Source: Trema orientale
Taxonomy: Eukaryota; Streptophyta; Magnoliopsida; Rosales; Cannabaceae
DNA: 64,000 nt
Direction of reading: 5' to 3'
NCBI GenBank assembly: GCA_002914845.1
Contig: JXTC01000041.1
Coordinates: 808,457-872,456 of the forward strand
Shown here: positions 36,911 through 54,500 of the stretch, one piece after another
Layout: each line of letters begins with the position of its first letter
How positions within the stretch are numbered: the stretch's first letter is position 1
Position numbers and translations under genes: made by a program
Notes under the pieces: model-generated
The model's database searches: none
The model's input: the letters and a program-made list of their open reading frames with translations, nothing else
What the model was told of the DNA's origin: nothing

Positions 36911-37490
36911 TAGAGATGCGAATCTGGGCTGTGGGCCATGGGCTAGCCCAAACTCGTCCTGATATTGTAGATGAGTCGATTCAGTTTGTACACTATTTAT
37001 GGGCAAGACTGGGCCAGCCCAACAAAGTTCATAGGATGGACTAGGCCTGGGCCAACCCGTGATGGGCCAAGGTGGACCGACCCATTCTAGCACATTCTTT
37101 TTTTATTTTTATATTTTTTTGTCCTTATATATTTTTTATTTTGTTATGTGTAATTTTAAATATTCTATACTATTTTTTCTTTACTAAACTAGGGTTTTGT
37201 ATTGTCTCACTAAAATTGACTTGTAAGATTTTTAATAAGACAGTCATAAATAAAATTTTTGTTAATGATTTACTTAATTATTTAGTTCTATCTATATTAG
37301 TTTTTCTAATACTAATAAATAATATTTTATTATTTATATTTAATTAACTCAAATTAATTTGTAATTGTATGTAAATTATTTAAGATTTTATAAAAAATAA
37401 TTTTAAAGTTAAACAAAATATTATTTTTTTTTTTAAACTAAAATAGATAGACCGAGCCACGATGGGCTATTATGGGCCAGCCCGTAGCCG
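36911..37490. mobile_element. Second copy of the same hAT-type family, inverted and missing one end
   Basis: Starts TAGAGATGCGAATCTGGGC, and its left arm follows the right arm of the element at 35.8 kb read in reverse complement. The AT-rich core (about 37090-37430, e.g. tactattttttctttactaaa) is the reverse complement of the core of that neighbour. The far end fades after CCAGCCCGTAGCC with no terminal CATCTCTA and no matching target duplication, so it is truncated. The two copies form a head-to-head-like inverted pair about 210 bases apart. Confidence 0.7.
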
Positions 37491-38572
37491 AATTACCACC
37501 GGTAAAAATTACGTGGTTGACTGATTAGTAAAAATTACACTATTGTTAATGGAAGGGACACCAGTCTATACTCTATAGCGACATATCAACACTATTCACG
37601 CCAATGTCACAAAATGTAGAACCCACATGATTGTGTGGCAGTGCTAGCAGGTCCACATGTTTATTGATTCATGTTTTAGACCTCACTTTTTTTAACCAAT
37701 TTGCGTGGTATATATGAGTTATCATCCCTCCAGTAGTAATATTAACTATAGTTGTGATAAATCTAACTCACCCATTGAAATATGACAACATTCATGTCAT
37801 GGAGTTGATAGTTGGTATTGAAAAAGTGAGACAACAGACGTGATAATCGTGCTTCCTTGGGTCAATGGCTGATTTTAAGGCAAGGGGAAACATACATTTC
37901 TTCCAATTTCAAAATGGCGTTATCTTTTAGTATCTAGACTACAATTCAAGCAAAGAGAAGACGACAACCCAAAATCCACTGTTGATACTTCCAGAAGAAA
38001 AATCAAGAAAGGCACAAAGAAAAATAATCCACAAGTAAATTAGGGATGCAACACAGGCCATTACAATTTAAACACCTCAACAATTGAGGCAAGAGTTAGG
38101 AATTGAGGCCATTTGTTTCCCACAACAATTTCTCTATGGCTAATAATGAGTTTTTGCCCACACAACGGGTAAGATGTGTTTTTTTTTTTTCTCTTTTCTT
38201 CGGTATACGGCCATCGAGTTTCTTAGTAGTTTCTTCTTAAAATTCTTAAATATTTTGACCAGATACTGCCACTAGAGAAGGCAAGTATGCTACTGCCAAC
38301 CTGGGTAGCCAAGAAAAGCTCCATATTCTCTGTCCTACCTTCTAAAATCTAATTCACAAAAACTTTTCAACTAAAGTCTCCTTTGCCCTCTTTGGATGGG
38401 CATTTATGAAGCTCTTCAAAAACTACTGTACACTTATATGGTAGTTCAGCAAATACTACTGGCACTCTGTCCGCAAGAAATGCAGAAACATATAAGCACT
38501 CAACCCATATTAAGCAGGCAGGTGCAACATCTGCATCTTGGGCTTGCCATTTTGTTATCTCGTGATTTCAAG
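37491..38572. other. Spacer downstream of the NDR kinase
   Basis: About 1.1 kb with no recognisable gene. Probably includes the kinase 3' untranslated region near its right end, on the minus strand. Short open frames here have no family resemblance. Confidence 0.45.
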
Positions 38573-44619
<6,047 letters not shown>

Positions 44620-44850
44620 TCTCTCTCTCTCTCTCTCTCTAACTAAACCTCTATTGTATGTATATGCGTATAGATATATATATATAGTTTCTCTCTCTAG
44701 ACAGGAGAGGAGTATTATGTATGTATCATCAGAGCTTTCTCTCTCTAGAAATTGTGAAACTCTCTGAAGCTCTTATTTATTGCAACAACGAGGAGAGAGA
44801 GAGAGGGAGAGAGAGAGAGAGATAATCCAAGAGAACCTCAAAACCCCCTT
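44620..44850 (-). promoter_or_regulatory. NDR kinase leader with GA/CT tracts
   Basis: On the gene's strand a run of about 20 bases of alternating GA ends directly before the ATG (plus-strand 44620-44641). Further GA/CT tracts occur at 44790-44822. AATAAATAAG on the minus strand near 44775-44784 is a weak TATA candidate. No upstream ATG context was analysed in detail. Confidence 0.4.
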
Positions 44851-45832
44851 CGCTGCTCTGGCCTGGCCTGGGCTACCCCAATTCTTTCATTCCCTGCTCC
44901 TCGGTGTACAGTAACACTCCTATATCAGTGGCCATTCGTATGCCACGTCCGCGACTGAGTTAATTTTGTTTACGTGGCGATTTTTTATAGGAGTCTTTTT
45001 GTTTAGATTGTTGTTTTCTGGGGGTAGGGGATAGGAGCTGCTTCGTTTATAGAACAAATGGTTTCACGGTTGCTGTCAATGAATGGCTTCTGACCTCACG
45101 CGACTAGAGAGAGGGTGGATGGCACCCCCGAGTTGGCGTGGGGGAATAAGCGTCGCGGTCAGATTTTAATGACGCCTTAGCACATTTTAGTAACAGGAAA
45201 GGTGAAAGCTACGACGCTGGCCCACGTTGTGACCTGTGATTGGTCCGTGTCGTGCACTTGCTTAGGTAAGGATGTGGTGATGATAAATTCTCTGGTCAGT
45301 GATTGGCTGTCTTTGCTTTTCATACCCTCGTGTCATGCTCCGTTAAGCTCCAAAAGTGCAAAAAAAAATAAAAATAAAAATTACTGTACAGTTTTTATCC
45401 CCTGTGACGAGATGCACGGTTTTCTTTTTTTTTTTTTTTTTAATACGTGTCTTTTTTCTACAAAACAAAAAGGTTGTCTGATTATTTTTGTTTTATTTTT
45501 TTTTAAAGCGGGTATTTTTTTTAAAGGGAAGTTTAGGCTGTATGAAACTGGATTTTTTAAGGGAAAGAAAAAAAAAATTTGAACAGTTTATTTTCTTTTC
45601 TTTGGATTCGTACAAGAAAATTTTTTCAAGAAAATGAGAGTTAGATTTGATATTAGTTGTTAGTCTTTAAAATATATATAAATTGATTAGGAAAGAGAAA
45701 TGTTTTAAAATAAAGTTTTATAAAATTTAAAAAATATTATTTTTCTCTTTATTTTTTTTTTGGACTTTTTTCACGCAACTTTTAATTACTTTAAAAACAA
45801 TAATGATGAGCATAGTAATACTAATCTCTTTG
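44851..45832. other. Spacer upstream of NDR kinase, no gene recognised
   Basis: The first 350 bases are relatively GC-rich promoter-like sequence (cacgtccgcgac, ctcacgcgac). After 45360 it becomes A/T homopolymer-rich. No coding exon, RNA gene or terminal repeat was identified. Confidence 0.45.
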
Positions 45833-45970
45833 GGGATATGAGATCTTAGTAGTATGTCACTTCCTAAAATTTTATCTCTATTCAATTAGACTTTAGAACT
45901 TAACATCCCTAAATGAGAGAAAAGTCTTAACGTAGAATAATTTGTCATTTTTACTACTTTTAGGAGTGGT
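45833..45970 (-). mobile_element. Degenerate SINE, diverged copy of the element at 54.5 kb
   Basis: Shares in order with the 54.5-kb SINE: gagatc…gtagt…gtcacttcc, tccctaaatgagagaaa (versus ccctaagtgagagaaa), cttaacgtaga (versus cttaaggtagag) and tactacttttaggagt. The internal promoter block is too mutated to score and no target duplication is visible, so this is an old copy in the same orientation. Confidence 0.5.
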
Positions 45971-47300
45971 TACTAGGAGTTATATTGTAGAGATGAGTTC
46001 CTATGACTAATAACATAGTACATATTTCTCAACCTAAAAAAATGACAAGATAAAATTTAATAATTCTAAAACATTACCTACCAAAAGCGTTCTTATTATG
46101 TAATTTTTATATAATTTTGTATTAAGTTTATACGGACAAGGTAGTAACAATATTTAAGTTTTGACGAAATGTAATGAAAGTTAAACCTACCAATTTGGTA
46201 TTCTTTTATGTACATCATGATCGCATAATCTTTTAGTTAGATAATTGTTAAAAAATAACTAGGGTATTGATAATTTAAACCAAGTGCTATAGAGTTGATA
46301 CAAGGAGGAGTATTATTTGTAGCAAGAAAACTCCAAAGGAAATAGATTAGAAAGACACAAACAAGACGATGATTTAACAATCCACCATAAATGCCACCCA
46401 ACTACTAGCATTGATGGACAAATTGGAACTGAAACCAATGGTCCTGATTGATCATCATCAACCTCTGATGGTTACAATGTTTGGTTTGTGATGTATGGGA
46501 ATGAATGAGTACTGTTGGTATAGTCTAATCTAATTATAACATATATATATACACACACTAAACCTTATATTAAATGAAGGAAGTGAATAAAAGTTTGGTT
46601 TTATTTATTTTATAAATTAAACGAATTACAACTTTTTAACAGTGAAATCCAAGCTAAATCTAGCTGTGAAGTGTGACCCGGCAACACCCTGCCAAAAATC
46701 CAAGCTCAATGTCTTGTGGTGTGTGTTGTACTATATTAATGTTTGGTTCTAAGCAATCCCCTACGTGAACCCCGAGGAAAACGTCCTGCATCTTAGCTTA
46801 CGTGGCGAGCTCTGATTCGCTGATATTTGTACGTAAGTCCAGACAGTGGCATCAGATTCTCATCGATGATGCGTTGGCGTGATGTCTACTGTTTTAGTTG
46901 GGGCCCTGTCCTTCTCTCCCCGTCTCGAGCGCATATCATGGGTTGAATGTACTTTGGGTGTAAGAAAAGTACATGGAGTTGCGTTACACTCGATCGCTTT
47001 TTTTCCTTGTTGCTTCTAGATTTATTAAAAAGTGAGAGAGATAAATAAAATTTGGCAGTACGGCAGAGGAGCTCTCGGAACAGCTGTGAATGATAGGTGC
47101 GGTGTGTTGCTTAGATCTATTCAAAAACGACAACCTAGCTTAAAATTTTCTATTTATATGGATATAGTACATATATACATATACAATTTTTTTTTGGCTA
47201 TAAATGAAAATATTGACTCAAAAAAAAAAAAAACATGTGAATGTGACTGTGGTAGCCTCCAGGGGACAAAAAAAAAATATTAGGAACATATATGTAATAG

Positions 47301-47348
<48 letters not shown>

Positions 47349-47845
47349 CAAGCCATATTACCAAAAAAAAATATATATATATATATATATAAAAGACAAG
47401 CCAGGTCACGTGAGGTCCACAACCGGCAAAAGCTATTCCTAAGTATGGTTGGCTCTAAAAATTTTATAATAATGAGTAAATTCTTTTAACTTTGTTGGTT
47501 TCGATTTAGTAATTTGTTTTTGGAAAATGATGTCAAGTATTATGTTTATGGTTGAGTCTTAATCATAAATATCAGCATAAAGCTAATTGTTTGTAGGAGT
47601 GATTTTCTAGACGAAAGGAAGACGACATGCCAAGAACGATGAAAATGAATGGAAATTTTGGAGGAGGGTGAAGGCAAAATTATCATCCTTCTTAGTTTAA
47701 TATCAAAGTGCTAAGAAAACAATAAAATATATACGTAAAATGATAACTGTTTGATTTTGTTTTCCTTTTCCAGCTGTTAGAGTAGTAATGATCTTGGAGG
47801 TTTAAGTGGACAAGAGATAGCTAACATTTGTATTTGTTTTGTACA
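45971..47845. other. Spacer with microsatellites, no gene recognised
   Basis: AT-rich DNA. Notable are (AT)n runs at about 47307-47342 and 47371-47392, within a partial tandem duplication in which tataaaagacaagcca occurs twice (47340-47402). No coding exon was supported. Confidence 0.5.
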
Positions 47846-48453
47846 TAGATATTAATGTGGGTCGGCCCATATTTAGAAGGAAAAGTACAGTATTAGTCCG
47901 ACTCACATTAATGTAGTTTAGGTTGGCCCGTTACATATAATAGGAGTTAGGTTGAGCCTCAGCAATAGCTCATCAGTGCGGCCCATCAGTGCGGCTCGAC
48001 TCATATTTTTGCAGGCCCACATTTTGTCATTTTATATATAATTTTAAATATATTTCTTAATTAAATTTTAAAAAAATCTTAATTAAATATTTTCATTTAT
48101 ATGCTTTTAATGTTATTTATTTATTTTTGTTTATTTTCAATTTATTCAAATTTTAAAAGAATATGAATGAGTTTTATGCTCATATTTTAGCTCAAATAAG
48201 TACATATTTAATATTTTAAAGCATATAACAACAAGAAAATTAGACTCATATTTTGACATATATTCGGTTTGCATAGGCACGACCTACTTAGGCATGCATA
48301 AAATATGGATTAGACATGTGGGTCGTATTGGGTCTCTTAATAAAAATATGGACTGGCTCAGATCGGCCCATATTTTTAGCCGGACCGAGGCTTAGTACAA
48401 AGTCCGTGCGGGCTTATCAAATGTAGGTAGGTCCGACCCACTTTACATCTCTA
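47846..48453. mobile_element. hAT-like non-autonomous element, diverged ends
   Basis: The left end is TAGATATTAATGTGGGTCGG and the right end in reverse complement is TAGAGATGTAAAGTGGGTCGG. Arms are rich in GGCCCATAT and GCCCGACC-like words, with an AT-rich core of about 200 bases. This resembles the elements at 35.8 and 36.9 kb in design but with different arm sequence. Flanking 8-mers do not match exactly, so the duplication has decayed or the limits are a few bases off. Confidence 0.6.
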
Positions 48454-48525
48454 GTTTTCTAATAATCTCAACACTTTCGCTTTTAATACCAAATTAGAAA
48501 ACTATGTACATTTGCTTTTCTTTTA

Positions 48526-48976
48526 GAGTTAATTGCAACCAAAAAAAAAAAAAAAAACCCTTATGTTTGTTCTTTCTAGAATTTAAACTTTAAAATTTGG
48601 TTTCTACAAAGGAAAAAAAATACCTCCACATTTTGAAATTTCAAAAATTTGTATCTTTGTCCCTATTTTGCCTATTTTATCTTAGTCTAAATGATGTTTT
48701 TTTTAATCTGAATATTTTAACTTTTTGAAAATTAGAATAACATAATAATATGAGTCTCAATTAGCAATTTATTAAAAATTAGAATAACATAATAATATGA
48801 GTCTCAATTAGCAATTTATTAGAGAATAAATTTGTCAAAATATGAGCTGAATGTATAAATTTTTTGAAATTCAAAATAAAGAGTTTTTTTTTTTTTTTTT
48901 TTTTTTGCAGAAACCAATATTTATATTTTAAGTTGCAAAAGTCCAAATTTCAGGATTTTTTTTTCAACAGTTAACT
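48526..48976. mobile_element. Fold-back element with ~30-bp periodic arms (element E)
   Basis: The left end is GAGTTAATTGCAACC and the right end in reverse complement is AGTTAACTGTTGAAA. Each arm runs on through an A-rich tract, a tcctgaaattt-like word, ttggtttctRcaaa and a second A-rich tract. TTTTCTTTTA occurs at 48516-48525 and 48977-48986, consistent with a 9-10-bp target duplication, though it is low complexity. A 47-bp tandem duplication lies inside (48731-48824). Confidence 0.62.
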
Positions 48977-50243
48977 TTTTCTTTTATTATGCCAAAAAAC
49001 ACAACGGCAAAAATACCCCTCTTATTTTTTATCTTTGTTTTTGTTGTTGTCGTCTTTTTTGTTTTACCCCACCAAATGGTATAGTCATAGATACGCAAAA
49101 AGAAATAACAATATTTGAATTTTAAGTTATACTTAATATTGATTGAAATTGAGACAACCACGAAATGATTGAAATTAAACCAATCACAATCTCGAGAAAT
49201 AGAGAAATTAAATAAACATACATGTCACTTTGATCTTTTTCTTTTTTCTTTTAGTAGTAAACCCACTTTGGTGCATTTAAAATACTTTGGAACTGAATTG
49301 CAATTTAATTGGCTAACTGTTGGTCACATTTGGAATGTAGAATAAAGATAGGATTGGATTAGATTAAATTAATATTATGTTTGATGCATGCATATGAGAG
49401 GGATTAGATTTTATTAAAATAATTCACTCAAAAAATAATATCCTTAAAAATGGATAATCTTATCCTCTTAAGAATTTGTGATTGTGAGAGATTAGATATT
49501 TGATTAAAAATAATAGAATATTTTTGAAGTAATAAAACATGGTACTTTTCAAAATTAAACTTTAAAGTGGTATTTTCGAAATTCTTTTAAAAGCGGTAAG
49601 TGGTGTGTTTCGAAATATTTTTTAGAAGTCGTATTTTGAAAATAGTTTTATAAAAATGATATACTTTTCCGAAATTGTTTTGAAAATGGTATTTTTCAAA
49701 ATATTATTTAAAAGTGATATTGTTAATAAGTCTTTTGAAAATGGTATTTTTTTAAATTAAGTTTTAAAAATAATATTTTTATAAATAAATTTTTAAAAGT
49801 AGTATTTTTATAATCAATCAAACCTCAAAATTGTTATTTTTATACACATATTAATCTTATCCTAACAAAAAATATCATATCAAATATGAGATAGTATTGT
49901 ACTATAATTCTATATTATACTATCATATCCAATCCAATACAATCATTTAAAATAGTCCAATCCTATCATCAAACCATAGGACTGGCAACATTGCCTTTCT
50001 TTTTCCTTTTTTTAGTTGAGTTAGGGTCAGGGAGAGCGTTTTCCACATATAATTAAGGGAATATGTGGTATCATCAAAGTATACCTGCAGGCTGCAGCTA
50101 TTATTGTTCGAAAGACTATGAAAAAGTTCACTTGATAGTTATTTTTAAATATATTTTTTTCACAAAATTCTACCGACAGTTTTTCGATAAAGAATGCAGT
50201 GGAAAACATAATAGAAGCATAATTAAACTCATAAACAGAAATT

Positions 50244-50277
<34 letters not shown>

Positions 50278-50329
50278 CCAAGAGCGAAAAATCACCCCCT
50301 CTCTCTCCCTAAATGACCTTTCTCCTTCA
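48977..50329. other. Spacer with degenerate minisatellite, no gene recognised
   Basis: 49500-49850 is a degenerate series of short blocks such as aaaatggtatttttcaaaat and ttttaaaagtagtattttta. Outer words taggattggattag (49351) and ccaatcctatcatc (49960) are nearly inverted and may mark the ends of an AT-rich transposon remnant. An (AT)n run sits at 50246-50272. No coding sequence was supported. Confidence 0.45.
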
Positions 50330-50369
50330 CAAATTTGTCTTTCAGCTCCGATGAAGCATACAGATCTTT

Positions 50370-50540
50370 CTGTTGGACTTTTTCTTCGCTTTTTGGACGA
50401 ACACATGAGGTACGTTTTTCTTTCTTTCATCAAATTGTTATTTTGGGTTGCAATTGATTGAGTAATATTTATATAAGGTCAGATAATGTTGATCCGGTGA
50501 TTATTTTGGTTAAAAATGCATTTATTTTTTTCATATTTGG
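50370..50540 (+). repeat. Left arm of a widely spaced inverted repeat (partner at 53670-53840)
   Basis: The words cttcgctttttggacgaac, acatgaggta, ttcatcaaattgttatttt, gagtaatatttatataaggt and ggttaaaaatgcattt recur in order, inverted, at 53840-53670. Identity is imperfect but extends at least 170 bases. The pair may be parts of one large TIR transposon that contains the fold-back element at 51.6 kb. Confidence 0.55.
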
Positions 50541-51614
50541 AAAAGTATGAGCACTATTTTTTCATATTACTCAATATGAGTAATATTTATAGAAGGTCAG
50601 ATATTTTTCATTGTTGGAAGTTGTTTTTTTTGTTAATTTTGTGCATCTATGATGAGATCTAGTCTAAGAGTTTGTTGTCTTTGGATAGTATGGGTAAGGA
50701 ATTTTATTTGTGTTGATTGGAAGTCAGAGAAAAAAAAGAAAAAAAGAAAGAGAAAGTTAAAGTCATAAATCTGTAGTACTCAAAACTTAAGTTCGTAAAA
50801 TCTATGTATTTCTGCCATTTTTTTTTTTGTTGGGGTTTCTGATAGTTTCGCTTTTTGATAAATATGGAAATTTCGATTTGGTTTCATCATCAGAGTGGCA
50901 AATTTTGATTTGAATTTGTGACCCCAAGTTCATAAAGTTTATGATGCTGAGTTATAAATTTCATGAGTCACGGTCATAAAAACTTCTTCATCTTCGGTCA
51001 TTATTTTTGTCACCTATACGTACTTAATTTGTGTTGTTTTCCTCAGCAAGTATTAACACAGTTCAATGTTTTGATTTTGTAGCTTTGGCAGTGGGTAGTA
51101 ATGGACAAAGACATAGCGTCTAGTAGGATTAATTTCTATGAAATGGCGAAGGAAGCAATTCAGACTATTAAGTGGAAGCTTATGATTTGCAGCTTAAGAC
51201 GTTTGGAGAAGTTGTGCAACTTGCGATATTTTTATTTTGTTTCACAAGTGCTTCTATCCAATTTTAAGTTCGTTATTTTGCTTGAGTTTATCTCATTTAA
51301 AAAATGTGGTTTTTTTGTGATTATTTTTATTTTTTTAGCATATAGAATATAATTATTATGATTTTTAATTAATATTAGAGTTTTTTTTTCCTATTATAAC
51401 TTTTTGATTTTATAAGGTAGTCACTAGTTTTATGACTTTAAGTCACTATTTGACTACAGACATGATGTATGACAGTCTCATTACACTTATAATTATGTTT
51501 AGTTTCAGGGACAACATATTTGATTTGTACTCAAGAGCCACGAATAATATATCTAACAAACTAATGTAAGTTGTTCCACTATGTACCAATACATCCACAA
51601 TATCATTCCAAATA

Positions 51615-53136
51615 GGATTTTTGGCATGATTAATCTTTGAATTTTTTGATAATTTGTAATGTATCTCCTGAATTTTTCTTTGGTAATTAGGATCCTGAAT
51701 TTAGGATTTTTGGCATGATTAGCTCCTGAATTTTTCGTTAATTTGTAATGTATCCCCTGAATTTTTTTTTTTTGCAATTAAGATCCTGAATTTAGGATTT
51801 TTGGCATGAATAGCCCCTGAATTTTTCGCTGATTTGCAATATATCCCCTAAGTTATGTGCAAATTTTTGGATTTTTTGCATGATTAGTCCCTGAATTTTT
51901 CGATAATTTGTAAGGTATCCTCTGAGCTTTTTTTTTTGGCAATTAGGACCCTAAATTTAGGATTTTTGGCATGATTAGCCCCTGAATTTTTCGATGATTT
52001 GCAATGTATCCTCTGAACTTTTTTTTGGCAATTAAGACCCTGAATTTAGGATTTTTGGCGTGATTAGCCCCTGAATTTTTCGCTGATTTGCAATATATCC
52101 CCTGAGTTATGTACAAATTTTTTAAGGGTGTAATGGTTATCTCACTTGGTTTGGAGACAAAAATAACAAATAGGAGTTTGGAGGGGAAAAAATAGTTTTG
52201 AAATTCAAATTTTTAAACAATTAAAGAATAAATTACAAATCAACGAAAAATTCAGGGGCTAATCATGCCAAAAATCCTAAATTCAGGGTCTTAATTGCCA
52301 AAAAAATAAATTAAGGCGATACATTATAAAAAATTCTAAATTCAGAGTCCTAATTGCCAAAAAAAAAGTTCAGGAGATACATTGTGATACGAACATCACC
52401 AACCTCTGACGAAACCCGAAACAAGGATGATGCCTAGGACCGTTCTACAATCAGATTCGGATGGGAAACCTCGACCCAACACTTATAAAGAGATATGAAC
52501 CTTTGTATAAGGGAAGACGCCACAATCAAGGATGGAAAACTCGATTGATAAGTCAAGGGATGAACGCCACAGAGAAATCTGATGAGTTCGAATAAATTCT
52601 CAAAGAACCAAAGAGAAATTGCTCTCAATTTTTGATGAATTATAATCTTCTCTTTGGTTCTTTGAGAACGTATTCGAACTTATCAGATTTCTCTGTGACG
52701 TTCATCCCTTGACTTATCAATCGAGTTTTCCATCCTTGATTATGGCGTCTTCCCTTATACCAAGGTTCACATCTCTTTATAGGTATTGGGTCGAGGTTTC
52801 CCATCTGAATCCGATTGTAGAACGGTCCTAGGCATCATCCTTGATTCGGGTTTCGTCACAGGTTGGCGAGGTTCGTATCATTTGGTATCAGAGCCGGATT
52901 CTAGTCTCAGGTTTATTCTATCCTTTATTTTTTTTCTCTTAGTCATACGAGCCCTTATTTCTTTCTTCTTTGTTTCATTTAAATCGTCCAAAAAAAAAAA
53001 AGAAAACAGCTTGTTCTTGTCNATTATAGAACGGTCCTAGGCATCATCCTTGTTTCGGGTTTCGTCACAGGTTGGAGAAGTTCGTATCACATTGCAAATT
53101 ATCGAAAAATTCAGGTACTAATCATGCCAAAAACCC
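51615..53136. mobile_element. Mutator-like fold-back element with ~30-bp periodic arms (element F), 9-bp TSD TTCCAAATA
   Basis: The left end is GGATTTTTGGCATGATTA and the right end in reverse complement is GGGTTTTTGGCATGATTAG. Exact direct repeats TTCCAAATA lie at 51606-51614 and 53137-53145. The left arm (to about 52130) is a tandem array of units of about 30 bases built on two words, gcccctgaatttttcg and tttttggcaattaagaccctgaatttag. The inverted arm resumes at about 52230. The right arm is split by a younger LTR-type insertion (52385-53089). No coding sequence; the 9-bp duplication supports the Mutator superfamily. Confidence 0.8.
52385..53089 (+). mobile_element. LTR-type (TRIM-like) retroelement nested in the fold-back element, 5-bp TSD CATTG
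   Basis: Flanked by CATTG at 52380-52384 and 53090-53094. The 5' LTR spans 52385-52880, beginning TGATACGAAC and ending GTTCGTATCA. It is followed two bases later by TGGTATCAGAGC (52883-52894), a primer-binding site for initiator Met tRNA. The LTR is itself a near-complete inverted repeat: 52385-52630 pairs with 52640-52880. After only about 130 bases of internal sequence, a T/A-rich tract and an N at 53022 lead into 67 bases matching the LTR 3' end. The 3' LTR is therefore truncated, or collapsed in assembly. There is no gag or pol. Confidence 0.8.
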
Positions 53137-53145
53137 TTCCAAATA

Positions 53146-54500
53146 TAAACGTTGTTTTGGTCTTAGTGACCATTATACTTCATAAAGACAAAAACACGGG
53201 TCTTATAGCAAAATAACTGAATTTTGAGCTCAGTTTAAGTAAATGTCCGTTTTTCAAATACTATAGCAAAATATCTGATATATATATTTATATATTAAGT
53301 GTAAAATATTATATACCAAGCATACAAATTTATATACTCAATACATTTGAGTACATTAACTAAAATTAATAGATATACTTATCTATCAAGTGTAAAAATA
53401 TATATTTAGACATTTATCTATAAAATTTAAAAAATAATCATTTGCTTAATCAAATTTAAAATATTGGTTATCCACTTAAATTTCTCCAAAAACACTAACC
53501 ATGTCCATAAACACAAGAACACTAAATAAGAATTAGTCAACAAATGGCAATAAATGTATGACGAGATGTCCATATATTAATGCTATTATGTCACAGATAT
53601 TGTGACAAATTGTCATTAATACTATGACACATGATCACAATATTTGTGACCATTTTGAATGCTATTTTTCAGGACCTAAAATAACAATGTATTTTAACCA
53701 TAATAATAAGTAAATTAACATTATTTAACCTCATACAAATATTACCCAATTAATTAATGCACCTAAAATGACAATTTGATGAAACAAAAAGAAACACATA
53801 CCTCATGTGTTCACCCCAAAAAACGAAGAAGAAAATCTGAGTCAAAGATCGTAAAACCTCATTAGAGCTGAGAGAGATAAAGATTTGGGCGGAGGATAAC
53901 AGACCTTTCAAGGCAAAATAAAGAGAGTTCCTTGTTGAGCTTTGGAGGAAAGAGTGTGACAAAATTGGGGAGGGGTGAAAAAGGAAACTGAGATTAATTT
54001 TTCACCCAAAAGTTGGCATTGGAAAATATTTTATTTCTCTTGCCAAACACTCTTCACAAAGTCATAATCTGAAACTAGAAAAGTTCTTTTTAGAAAAATT
54101 CCTAAAAAAGAATTTTAGACCAAAATACCCATTTCCTAAGGCATTTTGTCGAAGCCTTGGTCTCAGTTGTACGGCAGTGAGTAGATACGACCACAACCAA
54201 AAGAACCCTTGGCCATTTTTGAAAAGAAAAAAAAAATATTAACGACGTTGTTTTGATCCATTAATGGAATGGCTTACATTATTTAAGGGTGATTTTTTTT
54301 TAATATTTTTTCTCTCCAACTCCGATGATATTGAAAGGTCAATTTGATAAGTCGGTGATATTTATGATGTTTTGTTTTAAAAAAAATTGCTTCTAAGATC
54401 TATATGATATTTGTCGATACACAGAGCTTTCTGTCAAAATTAGTCAAAACACATATTTTTCAAATATTTTATTTAATATAAAAGTACATATGATGTCTTA
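53146..54500. other. Spacer with inverted-repeat arm, no gene recognised
   Basis: Apart from the arm at 53670-53840, this stretch holds only AT-rich sequence and short tgacaa/ttgtca words around 53570-53650. No coding exon was supported on either strand. Confidence 0.45.
53670..53840 (-). repeat. Right arm of a widely spaced inverted repeat (partner at 50370-50540)
   Basis: In reverse complement this reads cttcgttttttggggtgaac, acatgaggtatgtgtttc, catcaaattgtcatttta, gggtaatatttgtatgaggt and ggttaaaatacattgtta. It matches the left arm in order. The arms are about 3.1 kb apart, with the fold-back element and nested LTR between them. Confidence 0.55.

Noticed and set aside
36405..37093. Open frames rich in Pro/Gly/Arg in the GC-rich blocks
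   Set aside because: They follow the GGGCC-rich arms of hAT elements and appear on both strands. There is no conserved domain.
51101..51352. Possible small protein starting MDKDIASSRINFYEMAKEAIQ
   Set aside because: No family was recognised. Joining it to the exon-like piece ending at the acatgag|gtacg donor (about 50410) meets a stop at once, and it lies inside the larger inverted repeat.
51615..52130. CRISPR-like regularly spaced repeat array
   Set aside because: The repeats are degenerate, have no unique spacers, and form the arm of an inverted-repeat transposon in a plant genome.
52786..53040. Open frame spanning the LTR junction and the N
   Set aside because: Runs through the LTR, primer-binding site and a poly-A tract. 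It is not a protein-coding sequence.
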